In this document: positions 51,593 through 64,000 of the stretch, piece by piece
Layout: each line of letters starts with the position of its first letter
How positions within the stretch are numbered: the first letter of the stretch is position 1
From: Streptosporangium pseudovulgare
Lineage (GTDB): Bacteria; Actinomycetota; Actinomycetes; Streptosporangiales; Streptosporangiaceae
Reading direction: 5' to 3'
DNA length: 64,000 bases
NCBI RefSeq assembly: GCF_014648055.1
Contig: NZ_BMQJ01000004.1
Span: forward strand, 310,001-374,000
Translations under genes and position numbers: made by a program
The notes under the pieces: generated by a model
The model's input: the letters and a program-made list of their open reading frames with translations, nothing else
Database searches by the model: none
What the model was told of the DNA's origin: nothing

Positions 51593-51707
51593 CTCCCCGC
51601 CGTCCCCACGCCCATCGCTCCCTAATTTCGACCGACAATTCCGATCGACTTAGTCGGATTTCGTCAGCTTACTCGCAACCGGAACGCTCGCACCAGCCCG
51701 TGGCCGG
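51593..51707. promoter_or_regulatory. Promoter region of cysC-tauE with short palindrome
   Basis: 115 bp, clearly AT-richer around 51625-51680. CGACT-T-AGTCG (about 51646-51656) is an 11-bp palindrome, near two further CGAC/GTCG elements. It lies 55-65 bp before the cysC ATG and could bind a sulfur-responsive regulator; which one is unknown. Confidence 0.45.
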
Positions 51708-52436
51708 TCAGATCACCCGGGCGAAGTGGCTGTGCGGGTTGCGGATGACCATGATGATCTCATCGTGCGAGGCCGGCAGCGCGCCCCTTGAGAGCTTCTC
51801 CACCGCCGAGCAGGCGAAGGCCACCAGGCCCGCCAGCCGCCCCTTCAGTGCCGGGCCGCTCCGGCACGAGGCGTCGTCGGTGACCATCAGCCCGCGCGTC
51901 AGGCAGAAGGAGTGCATCCCCTGGCGGGAGGTGACCGGCCGGTAGCGGGCCGGCAGCGGCCCCACGGCGTCCTTCGGGGCGAACCTTCGCCACAGCAGCC
52001 GCCGCAGCGGCGCGGGCAGCAGCCGGTCGCACGTGCCGTAGGCCGAGGCCCGGTCGCGCATCCGCACCAGCATCAGCCCGCCCGGCCGCAGGCCGGTCAG
52101 CAGCCGGTCGAGCACCAGCTCGGGATGGTCCAGCCGTTCCAGCAGGAAGGGCACGTACACGACGTCGAACGCCCGCGGCGGCACCGGCACCGTCCGCAGG
52201 TCGCCGAGCGTCCAGGAGTCGAGATCCTTGCGGGCGGAGGTGCTCTCGCGCAGCACCGGCAGATCCTCGTCGATCCCGGTGACGCGCGCCTCCACCCCCT
52301 CCAGATCCAACGGATCGGGCCGGCCGCACCCGGCCACCAGGACGTCGAGCCGCCGTCCCGACAGCCCCGCCCACTGCTCGCGGATGCGCCGACCGAACAT
52401 GTCGTCGTGACCGACGACCGACCGTACCTCAGACAT
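51708..52436 (-). CDS. Class I SAM-dependent methyltransferase
   Basis: A 242-residue methyltransferase: RLDVLVAGCGRPDPLDLEGV (motif I), ARVTGIDEDLPVLRESTSAR, FDVVYVPFLLERLDHPELVL (motif post-I/II) and GLRPGGLMLVRMRDRASAYG. The C-terminal part (SRQGMHSFCLTRGLMVTDDA) is not informative. Substrate unknown; as the last gene of the island it could methylate the glycan. ATG 52436 or, in frame, GTG 52457; neither has a good ribosome site. It diverges from mfd across 152 bp. Confidence 0.8.
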   Translation of the reverse strand: MSEVRSVVGHDDMFGRRIREQWAGLSGRRLDVLVAGCGRPDPLDLEGVEARVTGIDEDLPVLRESTSARKDLDSWTLGDLRTVPVPPRAFDVVYVPFLLERLDHPELVLDRLLTGLRPGGLMLVRMRDRASAYGTCDRLLPAPLRRLLWRRFAPKDAVGPLPARYRPVTSRQGMHSFCLTRGLMVTDDASCRSGPALKGRLAGLVAFACSAVEKLSRGALPASHDEIIMVIRNPHSHFARVI

Positions 52437-52588
52437 GTCACCGAGAGTAGTCAACACATGGCGATTCGCCGTGCATTTACCACTCTCGACGGGGGACCGG
52501 CGTGTGCAAGTAGCCTTGGGAGGTCACCCCCGCGCCCGCCGGCCGGGGGCAGTCGTGTTTTCCGTCGTGGGGCTGTGGGCGAAAACTG

Positions 52589-56157
<3,569 letters not shown>

Positions 56158-56158
<1 letters not shown>

Positions 56159-56213
56159 GTCCCCGGGGAGGAGCCCCGGGCGCGTTCCCGGGGACCCTCC
56201 CGCGAGGCGGGAG
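56158..56213. terminator. Tandem hairpin terminators after mfd
   Basis: GGTCCCCGGG (56158-56167) pairs with CCCGGGGACC (56187-56196), overlapping the mfd stop codon, followed at once by CTCCCGC-GAG-GCGGGAG (56197-56213). Confidence 0.75.
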
Positions 56214-56284
56214 CCCCGCTCCCGGAGGGCTTCCCGCCGGGCGTGGCGGTAAGGTAAGCGGCGTTTGTCGTGAAGGGATCGCAT

Positions 56285-56905
56285 GTGAAGTCGACTCGAG
56301 TTCGCGTCATCCTGGCGGTCGCCGCCACCGGTGTCGCTCTGACGGCCTGCTCCCCCTCGCAGGCCGGTGCCGCCGCCGTCGTCGGCGGCGACCGGATCAG
56401 CTCCGGCGAGCTGGACCGCAACGTCCAGGAGTACGAGGCCGCGCTGGCCAGGGCGGACATGTCCGCGCTGAAGCAGCAGTTCCCCGGCAGCGTCCCGCAG
56501 GTGGTGCTCTACCAGCTCGCCACCGCCAGGCAGTACACCAAGGTCGCCGAGAGCAAGGGCATCATGGTCACCGAGGGCGAGGTCGACCAGGTGATCAACT
56601 CCCAGGGCGGCGCCGCCCAGTACGAGCAGCAGCTCCTGCAGAAGGCCGTGGCGCCCTCGCAGGCGCGCGCCTACACCCGGGCGAGCCTGATGATCACCAA
56701 GCTCATGGCCAAGTACGGCGGCGGCGCCGACCAGGAGGCCCTGCAGCGCGGCCAGCAGCAGGTGGTCGACGACCTGAAGTCCGTGCGGATCGAGTGGAAC
56801 CCGCGGTTCGGCAAGATCAACGCGCAGCCGAGCCAGGAGCAGCCGCAGATCTTCACCGCCGAGGACCGCTTCGGCAAGGCGTCGGAGTCCGCGCTCACCC
56901 AGTGA
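56285..56905 (+). CDS. SurA N-terminal domain lipoprotein
   Basis: A 206-residue lipoprotein: signal KSTRVRVILAVAATGVALTAC with lipobox LTAC. The mature part is helical and matches the SurA chaperone N-terminal region (VVGGDRISSGELDRNVQEYE, YQLATARQYTKVAESKGIMV, VTEGEVDQVI); no peptidyl-prolyl isomerase domain is present. It probably assists folding of exported proteins. LpqU/SurA-like lipoproteins sit near mfd-mazG in related genomes. GTG 56285 has AAGGGA 7 nt upstream. Confidence 0.88.
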   Translation: MKSTRVRVILAVAATGVALTACSPSQAGAAAVVGGDRISSGELDRNVQEYEAALARADMSALKQQFPGSVPQVVLYQLATARQYTKVAESKGIMVTEGEVDQVINSQGGAAQYEQQLLQKAVAPSQARAYTRASLMITKLMAKYGGGADQEALQRGQQQVVDDLKSVRIEWNPRFGKINAQPSQEQPQIFTAEDRFGKASESALTQ

Positions 56906-57001
56906 CGCCGGCTCGCCGGGCTCCGGCGCGGCGGGGCGACCCCGCCCCGGGGCCCGGAGGCGGCGCCGGGCATGTGGTGGTCCCTGGGTAACCTCGGGGA
57001 C

Positions 57002-57979
57002 ATGCCCCTGATCGTCGTCACCACCTCGCCCCGGGTCGCGCCGGGGCTGCTCAGCCGGCGCGCCTGGCAGGTCCTCGAGGAGGGCCCGGTGCTCACTCAG
57101 GCGGCCGGCCACCCGCTCCTGCCCTACCTCGCCGAGGCCGGGATCACCGTCGAGGTCGTGACCGCCGACCCCGCCGCCCTGGTCCGGCGGGCGCGGGGAG
57201 AGACCGTCGTGTGGCTGGAGGCCGACGAGGCGCTGATGCGCTCGGTCGGCCACGCCGCGCTGGCGCTCGACGAGCCGCCGCTGATCGAGGTCGTCCCGGG
57301 CTCCTACGACCTGCCCGGGGCCCGGCTGCTGGACCTGGTGTCGGTGATGGACCGGCTGCGGACCGGCTGCCCGTGGGACGCGAAGCAGACCCACGAGTCG
57401 CTGGTGCCGTACCTCCTCGAAGAGGCCTACGAGGTGCTGGAGACCATCGAGGAGGGCGACCGCGCCGCCCTGCGCGAGGAACTGGGCGACCTGCTGCTCC
57501 AGGTGGTCTTCCACGCCCGCGTCGCCCGCGACCGCCCGGACGCCGAGGGCGGCTTCGACATCGACGACGTGGCCGACGCGATCGTCGCCAAGCTGGTCCG
57601 GCGCCACCCGCACGTCTTCGCCGACGTCAGGGTCGAGGGCGCCGAGGAGGTCAGCGACAACTGGGAGGTCATCAAGGCCGCCGAGCGCGCGGCCAAGAAC
57701 GCCGGTGACGCGGGGTCGGTCCTGGACGGCGTCCCGATGGGCCAGCCCGCGCTCTCCCTCGCCGCCCAGCTCCTGCGGCGCGCCGAGCGCGCCGGAGCCC
57801 CCGCCGATCTCGGCGACTCGGCCGGGGACGACCTCGGGGCCCGGCTCTTCGCGTTGGTACGGCAGGCGCAGGCGGCCGGGCTCGACCCGGAGGCCGAGCT
57901 GCGCGCCGCGGCCCGCGCCTACCGCGATCGGGTCCGCGCCTGGGAGACGCGGGACGAGGGCCGCCGTACCGACGGGTAG
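57002..57979 (+). CDS. mazG: Nucleoside triphosphate pyrophosphohydrolase MazG
   Basis: A 325-residue protein with an about 105-residue N-terminal region typical of actinobacterial MazG and a catalytic MazG domain from about 115. DRLRTGCPWDAKQTHESLVP starts the domain; the metal ligands are in EEAYEVLETIEEGD and EELGDLLLQVVFHARVAR (ExxE-x12-ExxD pattern). RRHPHVFADVRVEGAEEVSD follows. It hydrolyses non-canonical dNTPs. ATG 57002 (MPLIVVTTSPRVAPGLL) is chosen. Confidence 0.95.
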   Translation: MPLIVVTTSPRVAPGLLSRRAWQVLEEGPVLTQAAGHPLLPYLAEAGITVEVVTADPAALVRRARGETVVWLEADEALMRSVGHAALALDEPPLIEVVPGSYDLPGARLLDLVSVMDRLRTGCPWDAKQTHESLVPYLLEEAYEVLETIEEGDRAALREELGDLLLQVVFHARVARDRPDAEGGFDIDDVADAIVAKLVRRHPHVFADVRVEGAEEVSDNWEVIKAAERAAKNAGDAGSVLDGVPMGQPALSLAAQLLRRAERAGAPADLGDSAGDDLGARLFALVRQAQAAGLDPEAELRAAARAYRDRVRAWETRDEGRRTDG

Positions 57980-58047
57980 GACGGCGGTCACCGTGTCGCG
58001 GGGCGGGCCTCGATAGGCTTCTGCGGCAAACTGTCCTGCGACTTTAG

Positions 58048-59334
<1,287 letters not shown>

Positions 59335-59455
59335 GTTCGCCTGTACGGCTTGCGCCCGGTTTGCCGGGGCACGGGCCGTACGCGAGGGAGGCCGGCCCCG
59401 CGGGTCCGCGCGGGCCGGCCGTACGGGCCCCCGGACCCGGGGTGACGAGAGGCGG

Positions 59456-59878
59456 GTGGATGCGTTGGCGAGACGGCCGCAGCTGACCGGGCGGGCCGCA
59501 GTGCTGGCGGTCGTGGTGTGCGCGATCGCGATGAGCCTCGCCTACCCGATCCGGGAGTACGTCGCGCAGCGCCGCCAGATCGCCCAGCTGGAGCAGGCGC
59601 AGGCCAGGGAGCAGTCCGCGATCAAGGCCCTGGACGACCGCCGCAGGCAGCTCCTGGACCCCGGCTACATCAAGAAGACGGCCAGGGAGCGGCTCTTCTA
59701 CTGCGACCCCGGGCAGAAGTGCTACGTCGTGATGGGCGACGACCGCGCGGCGGAGCGGCGCAAGAGCGCGGCGGGGCCGAAGAAGGCCGTGAAGGCGCCC
59801 TGGTACGAGACCCTGTGGCAGTCGGTCGAGGCCGCCGACACCGGCCGGGGCCGGAAGGCGGCCGGGGCCGGGGGATGA
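59456..59878 (+). CDS. FtsB/DivIC-like septum formation initiator
   Basis: A 140-residue bitopic protein: short cytoplasmic head, one membrane helix (AAVLAVVVCAIAMSLAYPI), a coiled coil (QRRQIAQLEQAQAREQSAIK) and the family block LDPGYIKKTARERLFYCDPG and QKCYVVMGDD. It belongs to the FtsL-FtsB-FtsQ divisome subcomplex. The C-terminus is Lys/Ala-rich. Position after eno and before DUF501 and ppx is conserved. GTG 59456 follows GAGAGG. Confidence 0.9.
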   Translation: MDALARRPQLTGRAAVLAVVVCAIAMSLAYPIREYVAQRRQIAQLEQAQAREQSAIKALDDRRRQLLDPGYIKKTARERLFYCDPGQKCYVVMGDDRAAERRKSAAGPKKAVKAPWYETLWQSVEAADTGRGRKAAGAGG

Positions 59879-59919
59879 CCCCGATACCCTTGGTGTCGTC
59901 TTTCTCAGGGGGTGTCACG

Positions 59920-60504
59920 ATGGTGGACGATCGCGATGTGGCGGCGGTGGAGCGGCAGCTCGGCCGGGCGCCGCGCGGCCTGCGGGCGGTGGCGCACCGC
60001 TGCCCGTGCGGGCTGCCCGACGTGGTGGAGACGGCCCCCCGGCTGCCCGACGGCACGCCGTTCCCGACGCTGTTCTACCTCACCTGCCCGAAGGCGGCCT
60101 CGGCCGTCGGCCGGCTGGAGACCTCCGGCGTGATGCGCGAGATGCAGGCCAGGCTCGCCGACGACCCCGAGCTCGCCCGCGCCTACCGGGCGGCCCACGA
60201 CGACTACGTCGCCCGCCGCGACAAGGCCGCCGCCGAGGAGGGCCTCGCGCCGCTGCCCCGTGACATGCAGAGCAGCGGGGGCATGCCCGCCCGGGTCAAG
60301 TGCCTGCACGCCCTGGTCGCGCACGAGCTGGCGGTGCCGGGGAGCAACCCCTTCGGCCGCGAGGCGCTCGACGCGCTCGGCGAGTGGTGGGCCGACGGGC
60401 CGTGCTGCCCCGCCCCCGACCCCGCCCCCGGGTCCGGTGCGGAGCCGGGCCCGCGCGAGCCGCAGGCGGGCCCCGCCACGACCACCGAACAGGAGACCCC
60501 GTGA
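59920..60504 (+). CDS. DUF501 family protein
   Basis: A 194-residue protein of unknown function, nearly universal in actinobacteria between divIC and ppx. It contains CPCGLPDVVETAPRLPDGTP, FPTLFYLTCPKAASAVGRLE, MPARVKCLHALVAHELAVPG and ends GEWWADGPCCP followed by a Pro/Ala tail. The cysteine pattern (CPC, C, C, CC) suggests metal binding. ATG 59920 has AGGGGG 8 nt upstream; ATG 59875, overlapping the previous stop, is the alternative. Confidence 0.92.
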   Translation: MVDDRDVAAVERQLGRAPRGLRAVAHRCPCGLPDVVETAPRLPDGTPFPTLFYLTCPKAASAVGRLETSGVMREMQARLADDPELARAYRAAHDDYVARRDKAAAEEGLAPLPRDMQSSGGMPARVKCLHALVAHELAVPGSNPFGREALDALGEWWADGPCCPAPDPAPGSGAEPGPREPQAGPATTTEQETP

Positions 60505-61472
60505 CCCGCGTCGCCGCGATCGACTGTGGCACCAACTCCGTCCGCCTGCTGATCGCGGACGTCGCCCACGACACCCTGACCGACGTGGACCGGCGGATGG
60601 AGATCGTCCGGCTCGGGCAGGGCGTGGACCAGACCGGCAGGCTCGCCCCCGAGGCCCTGGAGCGCACGTTCGCCGCGATGCGCGGCTACGCCGGGCTCAT
60701 CGAGCGGCACGGGGTCTCGGCGGTCCGCGTGGTGGCCACCAGCGCGACGAGGGACGCCGCCAACCGGCAGGACTTCGTGGACGGCGTGCGCGACGTCTTC
60801 GGGGTGGAGCCCGAGGTGGTCACGGGGGCCGAGGAGGCGGAGCTGTCCTTCACCGGCGCCACCCACGACCTCGTACGGCTCTCGCCCGAGACCGGCCTGC
60901 CGAGCCCGGAGGGCACCCGCCCGCCGTACCTGGTGGTGGACATCGGCGGCGGCTCCACCGAGTTCGTGGTCGGCTCGACGCACGTGGAGGCCGCGCTGTC
61001 GGTGGACATCGGCTGCGTGCGGCTGACCGAGCGGCACCTGCGCGGCGCGGGGAGCCCGCCGCCCGCCGAGGTGGTCGAGGCGCTGGTGGCCGACGTCGAC
61101 GACGCGCTCGACCGGGTCTCCGGCGAGGTCCCGGTGGAGCGGGCGCTCACGCTGGTGGGGCTCGCCGGATCGGTGACGACGGTCGCGGGAATGGCGCTCG
61201 ACCTTCCGGAATACGACCCGCGGAAAATTCATCATTCGCGAATTGCGGCGACGCGGGTGCACCAGATCTCCGCGCGCCTGCTGGAGATGACGCATGACGA
61301 GCGGGCGGCGGTCCCCGTCATGCACCCCGGCCGGGTCGACGTCATCGTCGCGGGGGCGCTCATCCTCGACCGCGTCATGGAGCGGTACGGGTTCGAGGAG
61401 GTCGTGGTGAGCGAACACGACATTCTGGATGGAATCGCCTGGTCTATCGCCAAACCTGACAAAAGCATGTGA
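60501..61472 (+). CDS. ppx: Exopolyphosphatase/guanosine pentaphosphate phosphohydrolase (Ppx/GppA)
   Basis: A 323-residue actin/ASKHA-fold phosphatase. VAAIDCGTNSVRLLIADVAH is the phosphate-1 loop, VRVVATSATRDAANRQDFVD the catalytic region, VVTGAEEAELSFTGA and VVDIGGGSTEFVVG the phosphate-2 loop, and LVGLAGSVTTVAGMAL the adenosine-like motif. It is the short actinobacterial form without an HD domain. GTG 60501 overlaps the DUF501 stop (GTGA). It degrades the polymer that Ppk makes. Confidence 0.95.
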   Translation: MTRVAAIDCGTNSVRLLIADVAHDTLTDVDRRMEIVRLGQGVDQTGRLAPEALERTFAAMRGYAGLIERHGVSAVRVVATSATRDAANRQDFVDGVRDVFGVEPEVVTGAEEAELSFTGATHDLVRLSPETGLPSPEGTRPPYLVVDIGGGSTEFVVGSTHVEAALSVDIGCVRLTERHLRGAGSPPPAEVVEALVADVDDALDRVSGEVPVERALTLVGLAGSVTTVAGMALDLPEYDPRKIHHSRIAATRVHQISARLLEMTHDERAAVPVMHPGRVDVIVAGALILDRVMERYGFEEVVVSEHDILDGIAWSIAKPDKSM

Positions 61473-61513
61473 AACCACTACAGACTCTGGACAATTCTCC
61501 TATTAGTGGAGTA

Positions 61514-61649
61514 TTGAGGGGTACTTTCGTTTATGGTTAGGTAAAGAAGCTTTAGCGAGGCTTTGCCGTGGGGCCCGGCACAGCTGGTGTCGGGGCGGCA
61601 ACCGTCTCCGGAGCGATCTTCATGTTCCTAACGAACGGAGCAACCCCTC
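61514..61649 (+). promoter_or_regulatory. Promoter and structured leader of the secreted repeat protein
   Basis: TTGAGG (61514-61519), 18-bp spacer, TAGGTA (61538-61543) in unusually AT-rich DNA make a good vegetative promoter. The leader of about 100 nt then contains CCCGGCAC (61574-61581) and GTGTCGGG (61587-61594), a hairpin with a 5-nt loop, and CTCCG/CGGAG (about 61612 and 61638) around AT-rich sequence; GGAG sits 9 nt before the ATG. I cannot match it to a known riboswitch. Confidence 0.55.
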
Positions 61650-63032
61650 ATGTCCGGACTAGCACGTAAGCTAGCCGTCCTGAGCGCCGGTACGGCCATG
61701 CTGGCGACCATGACGGCGGGACTGATGGCCTCGCCCGCAGCGGCGGCCAGCGGTTCCACCCAGGCGCGGGCCTCGGCGGCCCACGGCGCCCCGAAGGCCG
61801 CGGTGTCGGTCGGCGCGCCCAAGGCGTCCCCGTCGAAGTCCACCGACTGTCCCGTCAAGGTGACCTTCTCCTCGAAGATCAAGGTGAAGGCCTACGGCGG
61901 CAAGACCACCGTCGCCTACCGCTGGCTGCGCGGTGACGGCTCCAAGAGCGGTATCAAGAAGATCACGCTCAAGGGCAAGGGCGTCAAGTACGTCGCGGTG
62001 AAGGAGTCCGCCACCTTCAAGGGCGGCGACCTCAGGAGCTGGAACTCGGTCCAGGTCCTGGCGCCGCGCAAGGTCACCTCGGCCAAGGGCTACTTCACCG
62101 TCGCCTGCGGCGAGGACCAGGGCGACGGCGGCAAGGAAGAGGTCGTCAAGCCCCGTCCCCGCCACTGGACCGCCACCCGCGTCTGGGTGGACGAGCGTGA
62201 CTGCAAGGCCGTCGCGACCGGCCGGATCAGCACCTCCGGCAAGCGCTGGGTGCGCTACCAGTGGGTCGTCAACGGCCACGTCGTCGACCGCGACTCGGTC
62301 TACGTGAACGGCTCGCGCCGGGTCCAGTACGTGATCGAGCCGGGTCACGACCTGCGCGGTCAGGTGCGGCTGGAGGTCGTCGGCCGCGGCGGCTCCTCGG
62401 ACGGCTCCTACTTCAGGATCCACTGTGAGGACCACTCGCCGAAGGTGAGCGCCTCCGTGGACTCCCCGGCCGACTACTCCGGCACCTGCCCGGTCACCCG
62501 TACCTTCTCCGGCACCATCCGCGTCTCCGACGCCGACGGCCCGGTGCGGTACCGCTGGATCCGCGACGGCGTCGCCGGCTCCTGGGAGACCGTCTCCTTC
62601 TACGGCCACGGTCCGCAGAGCCGTACCGTGAGCGACTCCTGGAAGGCGTCGGAGTCCGGCACCGCCAGGCGGGCGATCGAGATCGCGGGTGGCCCGACCT
62701 CCGGCACCGCCGCGGCCAAGGTCACCTGTGAGACGGCCCCCGAGGTCAAGGCGTTCATCACCGGCGTCTCGGCCGAGCAGACGGCGGGCACCTGCCCGGC
62801 GGCCACGCTCAGCGGCACCGGCAAGATCTACGCGACCGGCGCGATCAAGGTCAAGTACGTCTGGACCGTCAACGGCGCCACGGTGAAGTCGGGCGATCTG
62901 GACTTCACCGCGGCCGGCGAGCAGACGGTGTCCTTCTCCACCGGCTCCAACGGCAAGGCCGGCACCGCCACCCTGTCGATCGTCGGCGGTGGCAACTCGT
63001 CTGCCGAGTACAAGGCGGCCTGCGAGGCGTAG
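61650..63032 (+). CDS. Secreted protein with four disulfide-linked Ig-like repeats
   Basis: A 460-residue exported protein I cannot assign to a named family. Signal peptide residues 1-33 (LAVLSAGTAMLATMTAGLMA, cleavage near SPAAAA). After an Ala-rich linker, four repeats of about 75-90 residues follow, each opened and closed by a cysteine: C67-C153, C185-C259, C280-C360, C382-C458. Each has a tyrosine-x-tryptophan strand in the same place: YRWLRGD, YQWVVNG, YRWIRDG, YVWTVNG. The pattern is that of Ig-like beta sandwiches with one disulfide. No anchor is visible, so it is released or bound to the wall. A strong promoter and a long leader precede it. Confidence 0.8.
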   Translation: MSGLARKLAVLSAGTAMLATMTAGLMASPAAAASGSTQARASAAHGAPKAAVSVGAPKASPSKSTDCPVKVTFSSKIKVKAYGGKTTVAYRWLRGDGSKSGIKKITLKGKGVKYVAVKESATFKGGDLRSWNSVQVLAPRKVTSAKGYFTVACGEDQGDGGKEEVVKPRPRHWTATRVWVDERDCKAVATGRISTSGKRWVRYQWVVNGHVVDRDSVYVNGSRRVQYVIEPGHDLRGQVRLEVVGRGGSSDGSYFRIHCEDHSPKVSASVDSPADYSGTCPVTRTFSGTIRVSDADGPVRYRWIRDGVAGSWETVSFYGHGPQSRTVSDSWKASESGTARRAIEIAGGPTSGTAAAKVTCETAPEVKAFITGVSAEQTAGTCPAATLSGTGKIYATGAIKVKYVWTVNGATVKSGDLDFTAAGEQTVSFSTGSNGKAGTATLSIVGGGNSSAEYKAACEA

Positions 63033-63104
63033 TACCGATGTCCGGGCGGACCCGGACGGGCGGCGTGTGAATCCGACGCCCGCCCGGGTCCGAACGAAAT
63101 GAGG

Positions 63105-63138
63105 AAGGCGGCGTCCGCGTCCGGCGGGCGCCGCCTTT
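63105..63138 (+). terminator. Rho-independent-type terminator
   Basis: AAGGCGGCG (63105-63113) and CGCCGCCTT (63129-63137) form a 9-bp stem, followed by a short T-run (63136-63138). A second GC-rich hairpin (GGACCCGG...CGGGTCC, about 63047-63092) lies between it and the stop codon. Confidence 0.75.
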
Positions 63139-63265
63139 CCGCGTTCTCACCCCGTTCCGGACAGGCCACGCCTTCACCGGCGCCCGCCCGTCCGGCTTTC
63201 CCCCGCGCGGCGAAAGCAGCGGTTCCGGTCCGGGGCATCCCCCCGCGTCGGGCACCATCGAAGGC

Positions 63266-64000
63266 ATGACCTGTGTTCCTCCCGGATCCGGCTGGCCGGG
63301 CGACCCGGCCCGGCCCGACACCCCCGTCGCCCACGACGCCGCCGAGGTGGCGGAGCTGGCCAGGACGAGCGGCACGCTCGCCGAGCTGACGGCCCGGCAG
63401 TCGGTCTGCCGGGCCTGCCCGCGCCTGGTGGACTGGCGGGAGGAGGTCGCGGCGGTCAAGCGGCGGGCGTTCACCGGGGAGACCTACTGGGGCAGGCCGA
63501 TCGCGGGCTGGGGCGAGGAGAAGCCGGGAATCCTCATCGTCGGGCTGGCCCCGGCGGCGCACGGGGGCAACCGCACCGGCCGGATCTTCACCGGCGACCG
63601 CAGCGGCGACTGGCTGTTCGCCTCGCTGTACCGGACCGGCCTGGCCGCCCAGGAGACCAGCGTCCACGCCGGCGACGGACAGCGGCTCATCGGGACGCGC
63701 ATGGTGGCGGCCGTGCGGTGCGCCCCGCCCGCCAACAAGCCCGACCCGGCGGAGCGGGCGGCGTGCTCCCCGTGGCTGACCGAGGAGATCGCGATGGTCG
63801 CCGGCAGCGTGCGGGTGGTGGTGGCGCTGGGCGGTTTCGCATGGCAGGCGGTCTGGCCGGCGCTGCGGGAGGCGGGATACGACCTGCCGCGCCCGCGGCC
63901 GGCCTTCGGGCACGGCGCCGAGGTGGAGATCTCCCGCGACGGCGTCCCCGCGTACCTGCTGGGGTGCTACCACCCGAGCCAGCAGAACACCTTCACCGGC
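63266..64000 (+). CDS. Uracil-DNA glycosylase, type 5 (UdgB-like), runs off the right edge
   Basis: Partial: 245 codons are visible from ATG 63266 and the frame is still open at 64000. The family motifs are clear: [20 protein letters not shown] (two of the iron-sulfur cysteines), [56 protein letters not shown] (a further cysteine) and [13 protein letters not shown] near the edge. GLAPAAHGG lacks the catalytic polar residue of type 1 enzymes, as expected for UdgB. It removes uracil and hypoxanthine from DNA. The 233-bp region before it holds the terminators of the previous gene and its promoter. Confidence 0.93.
   Translation, partial: MTCVPPGSGWPGDPARPDTPVAHDAAEVAELARTSGTLAELTARQSVCRACPRLVDWREEVAAVKRRAFTGETYWGRPIAGWGEEKPGILIVGLAPAAHGGNRTGRIFTGDRSGDWLFASLYRTGLAAQETSVHAGDGQRLIGTRMVAAVRCAPPANKPDPAERAACSPWLTEEIAMVAGSVRVVVALGGFAWQAVWPALREAGYDLPRPRPAFGHGAEVEISRDGVPAYLLGCYHPSQQNTFTG

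Noticed and set aside
29643-52436. Antibiotic-type (PKS/NRPS) biosynthetic cluster
   Set aside because: No ketosynthase, adenylation or carrier-protein domain is present; the genes are for glycan assembly and sulfation.
61544-61649. c-di-AMP (ydaO) or c-di-GMP riboswitch
   Set aside because: The leader lacks the conserved ydaO and GEMM core sequences; only generic hairpins are visible.

Overview
The window is about 64 kb of very GC-rich DNA (by eye around 72-74 % G+C) with GTG/TTG starts, heavy use of ATGA/GTGA stop-start overlaps, actinobacterial-type proteins (KFSSS-type MetRS, DUF501, CYTH-CHAD, MutT1-like Nudix-phosphatase, 4-domain CysC) and a housekeeping gene order that matches the Mycobacterium tuberculosis Rv1002c-Rv1026 block (pmt, rsmI, metG, tatD, rsmA, ispE, glmU, prs, rplY, pth, mfd, mazG, eno, ftsB, DUF501, ppx). 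It is an actinomycete chromosome; a Streptosporangiales-type filamentous actinobacterium is my best guess, by inference only. No phage, rRNA or CRISPR was seen; one tRNA (Gln, UUG) is present.

Layout. 1-8.9 kb: MFS transporter tail, an AI-2E family permease coupled to an unrecognised protein, a protein O-mannosyltransferase (Pmt), rsmI, and a divergent pair of a GT39-like membrane glycosyltransferase and a GT2 polyprenyl-sugar synthase. 9-15.7 kb: metG-tatD-rsmA-ispE and an ABC-F ATPase; the rpfB gene that sits between tatD and rsmA in M. tuberculosis is absent and its place is taken by six 24-bp tandem repeats. 15.8-17.2 kb: a MarR regulator divergent from a trans-aconitate methyltransferase-like gene, sharing a long inverted repeat. 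17.3-21.9 kb: a polyphosphate module (CYTH-CHAD protein, Nudix-histidine phosphatase, Ppk). 21.9-24.2 kb: a TetR regulator with a long charged helical tail, and an acyl desaturase with a perfect 9-bp-arm palindrome at its promoter. 24.4-28.7 kb: tRNA-Gln, glmU, a candidate 27-codon linker ORF, prs, rplY, pth.

28.7-52.5 kb is an accessory island that separates pth from mfd. Its left edge carries transposon debris (a TnpB with its middle deleted, a frameshifted Phd-type antitoxin, a C-terminal stump of a priming sugar transferase). The rest combines activated-sulfate supply (cysQ-cysD-cysN at one end, cysC and a TauE/SafE permease at the other) with three different sulfotransferases and a polysaccharide assembly kit (GT2, WecG/TagA-type transferase, Wzx-like flippase, O-antigen-ligase/Wzy-like protein, Wzz-like chain-length protein, a phosphotransferase and a GH26-like lipoprotein). 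No sulfate-reducing step (cysH/cysI) is in the window, so the locus reads as a sulfated surface-glycan system. Embedded in it is a two-gene operon of a secreted metzincin-type protease with two lectin-like domains and an ECF sigma factor fused, in one chain, to an anti-sigma zinc finger, a transmembrane helix and an extracytoplasmic lectin-like domain.

52.6-64 kb returns to conserved chromosome: mfd, a SurA-like lipoprotein, mazG, eno, a FtsB/DivIC-like protein, DUF501, ppx, then a secreted protein made of four disulfide-containing repeats and the start of a type-5 uracil-DNA glycosylase. A recurring oddity of the window is short tandem arrays (9, 17, 24, 32, 33 and 48 bp units) sitting on or beside gene 3' ends.
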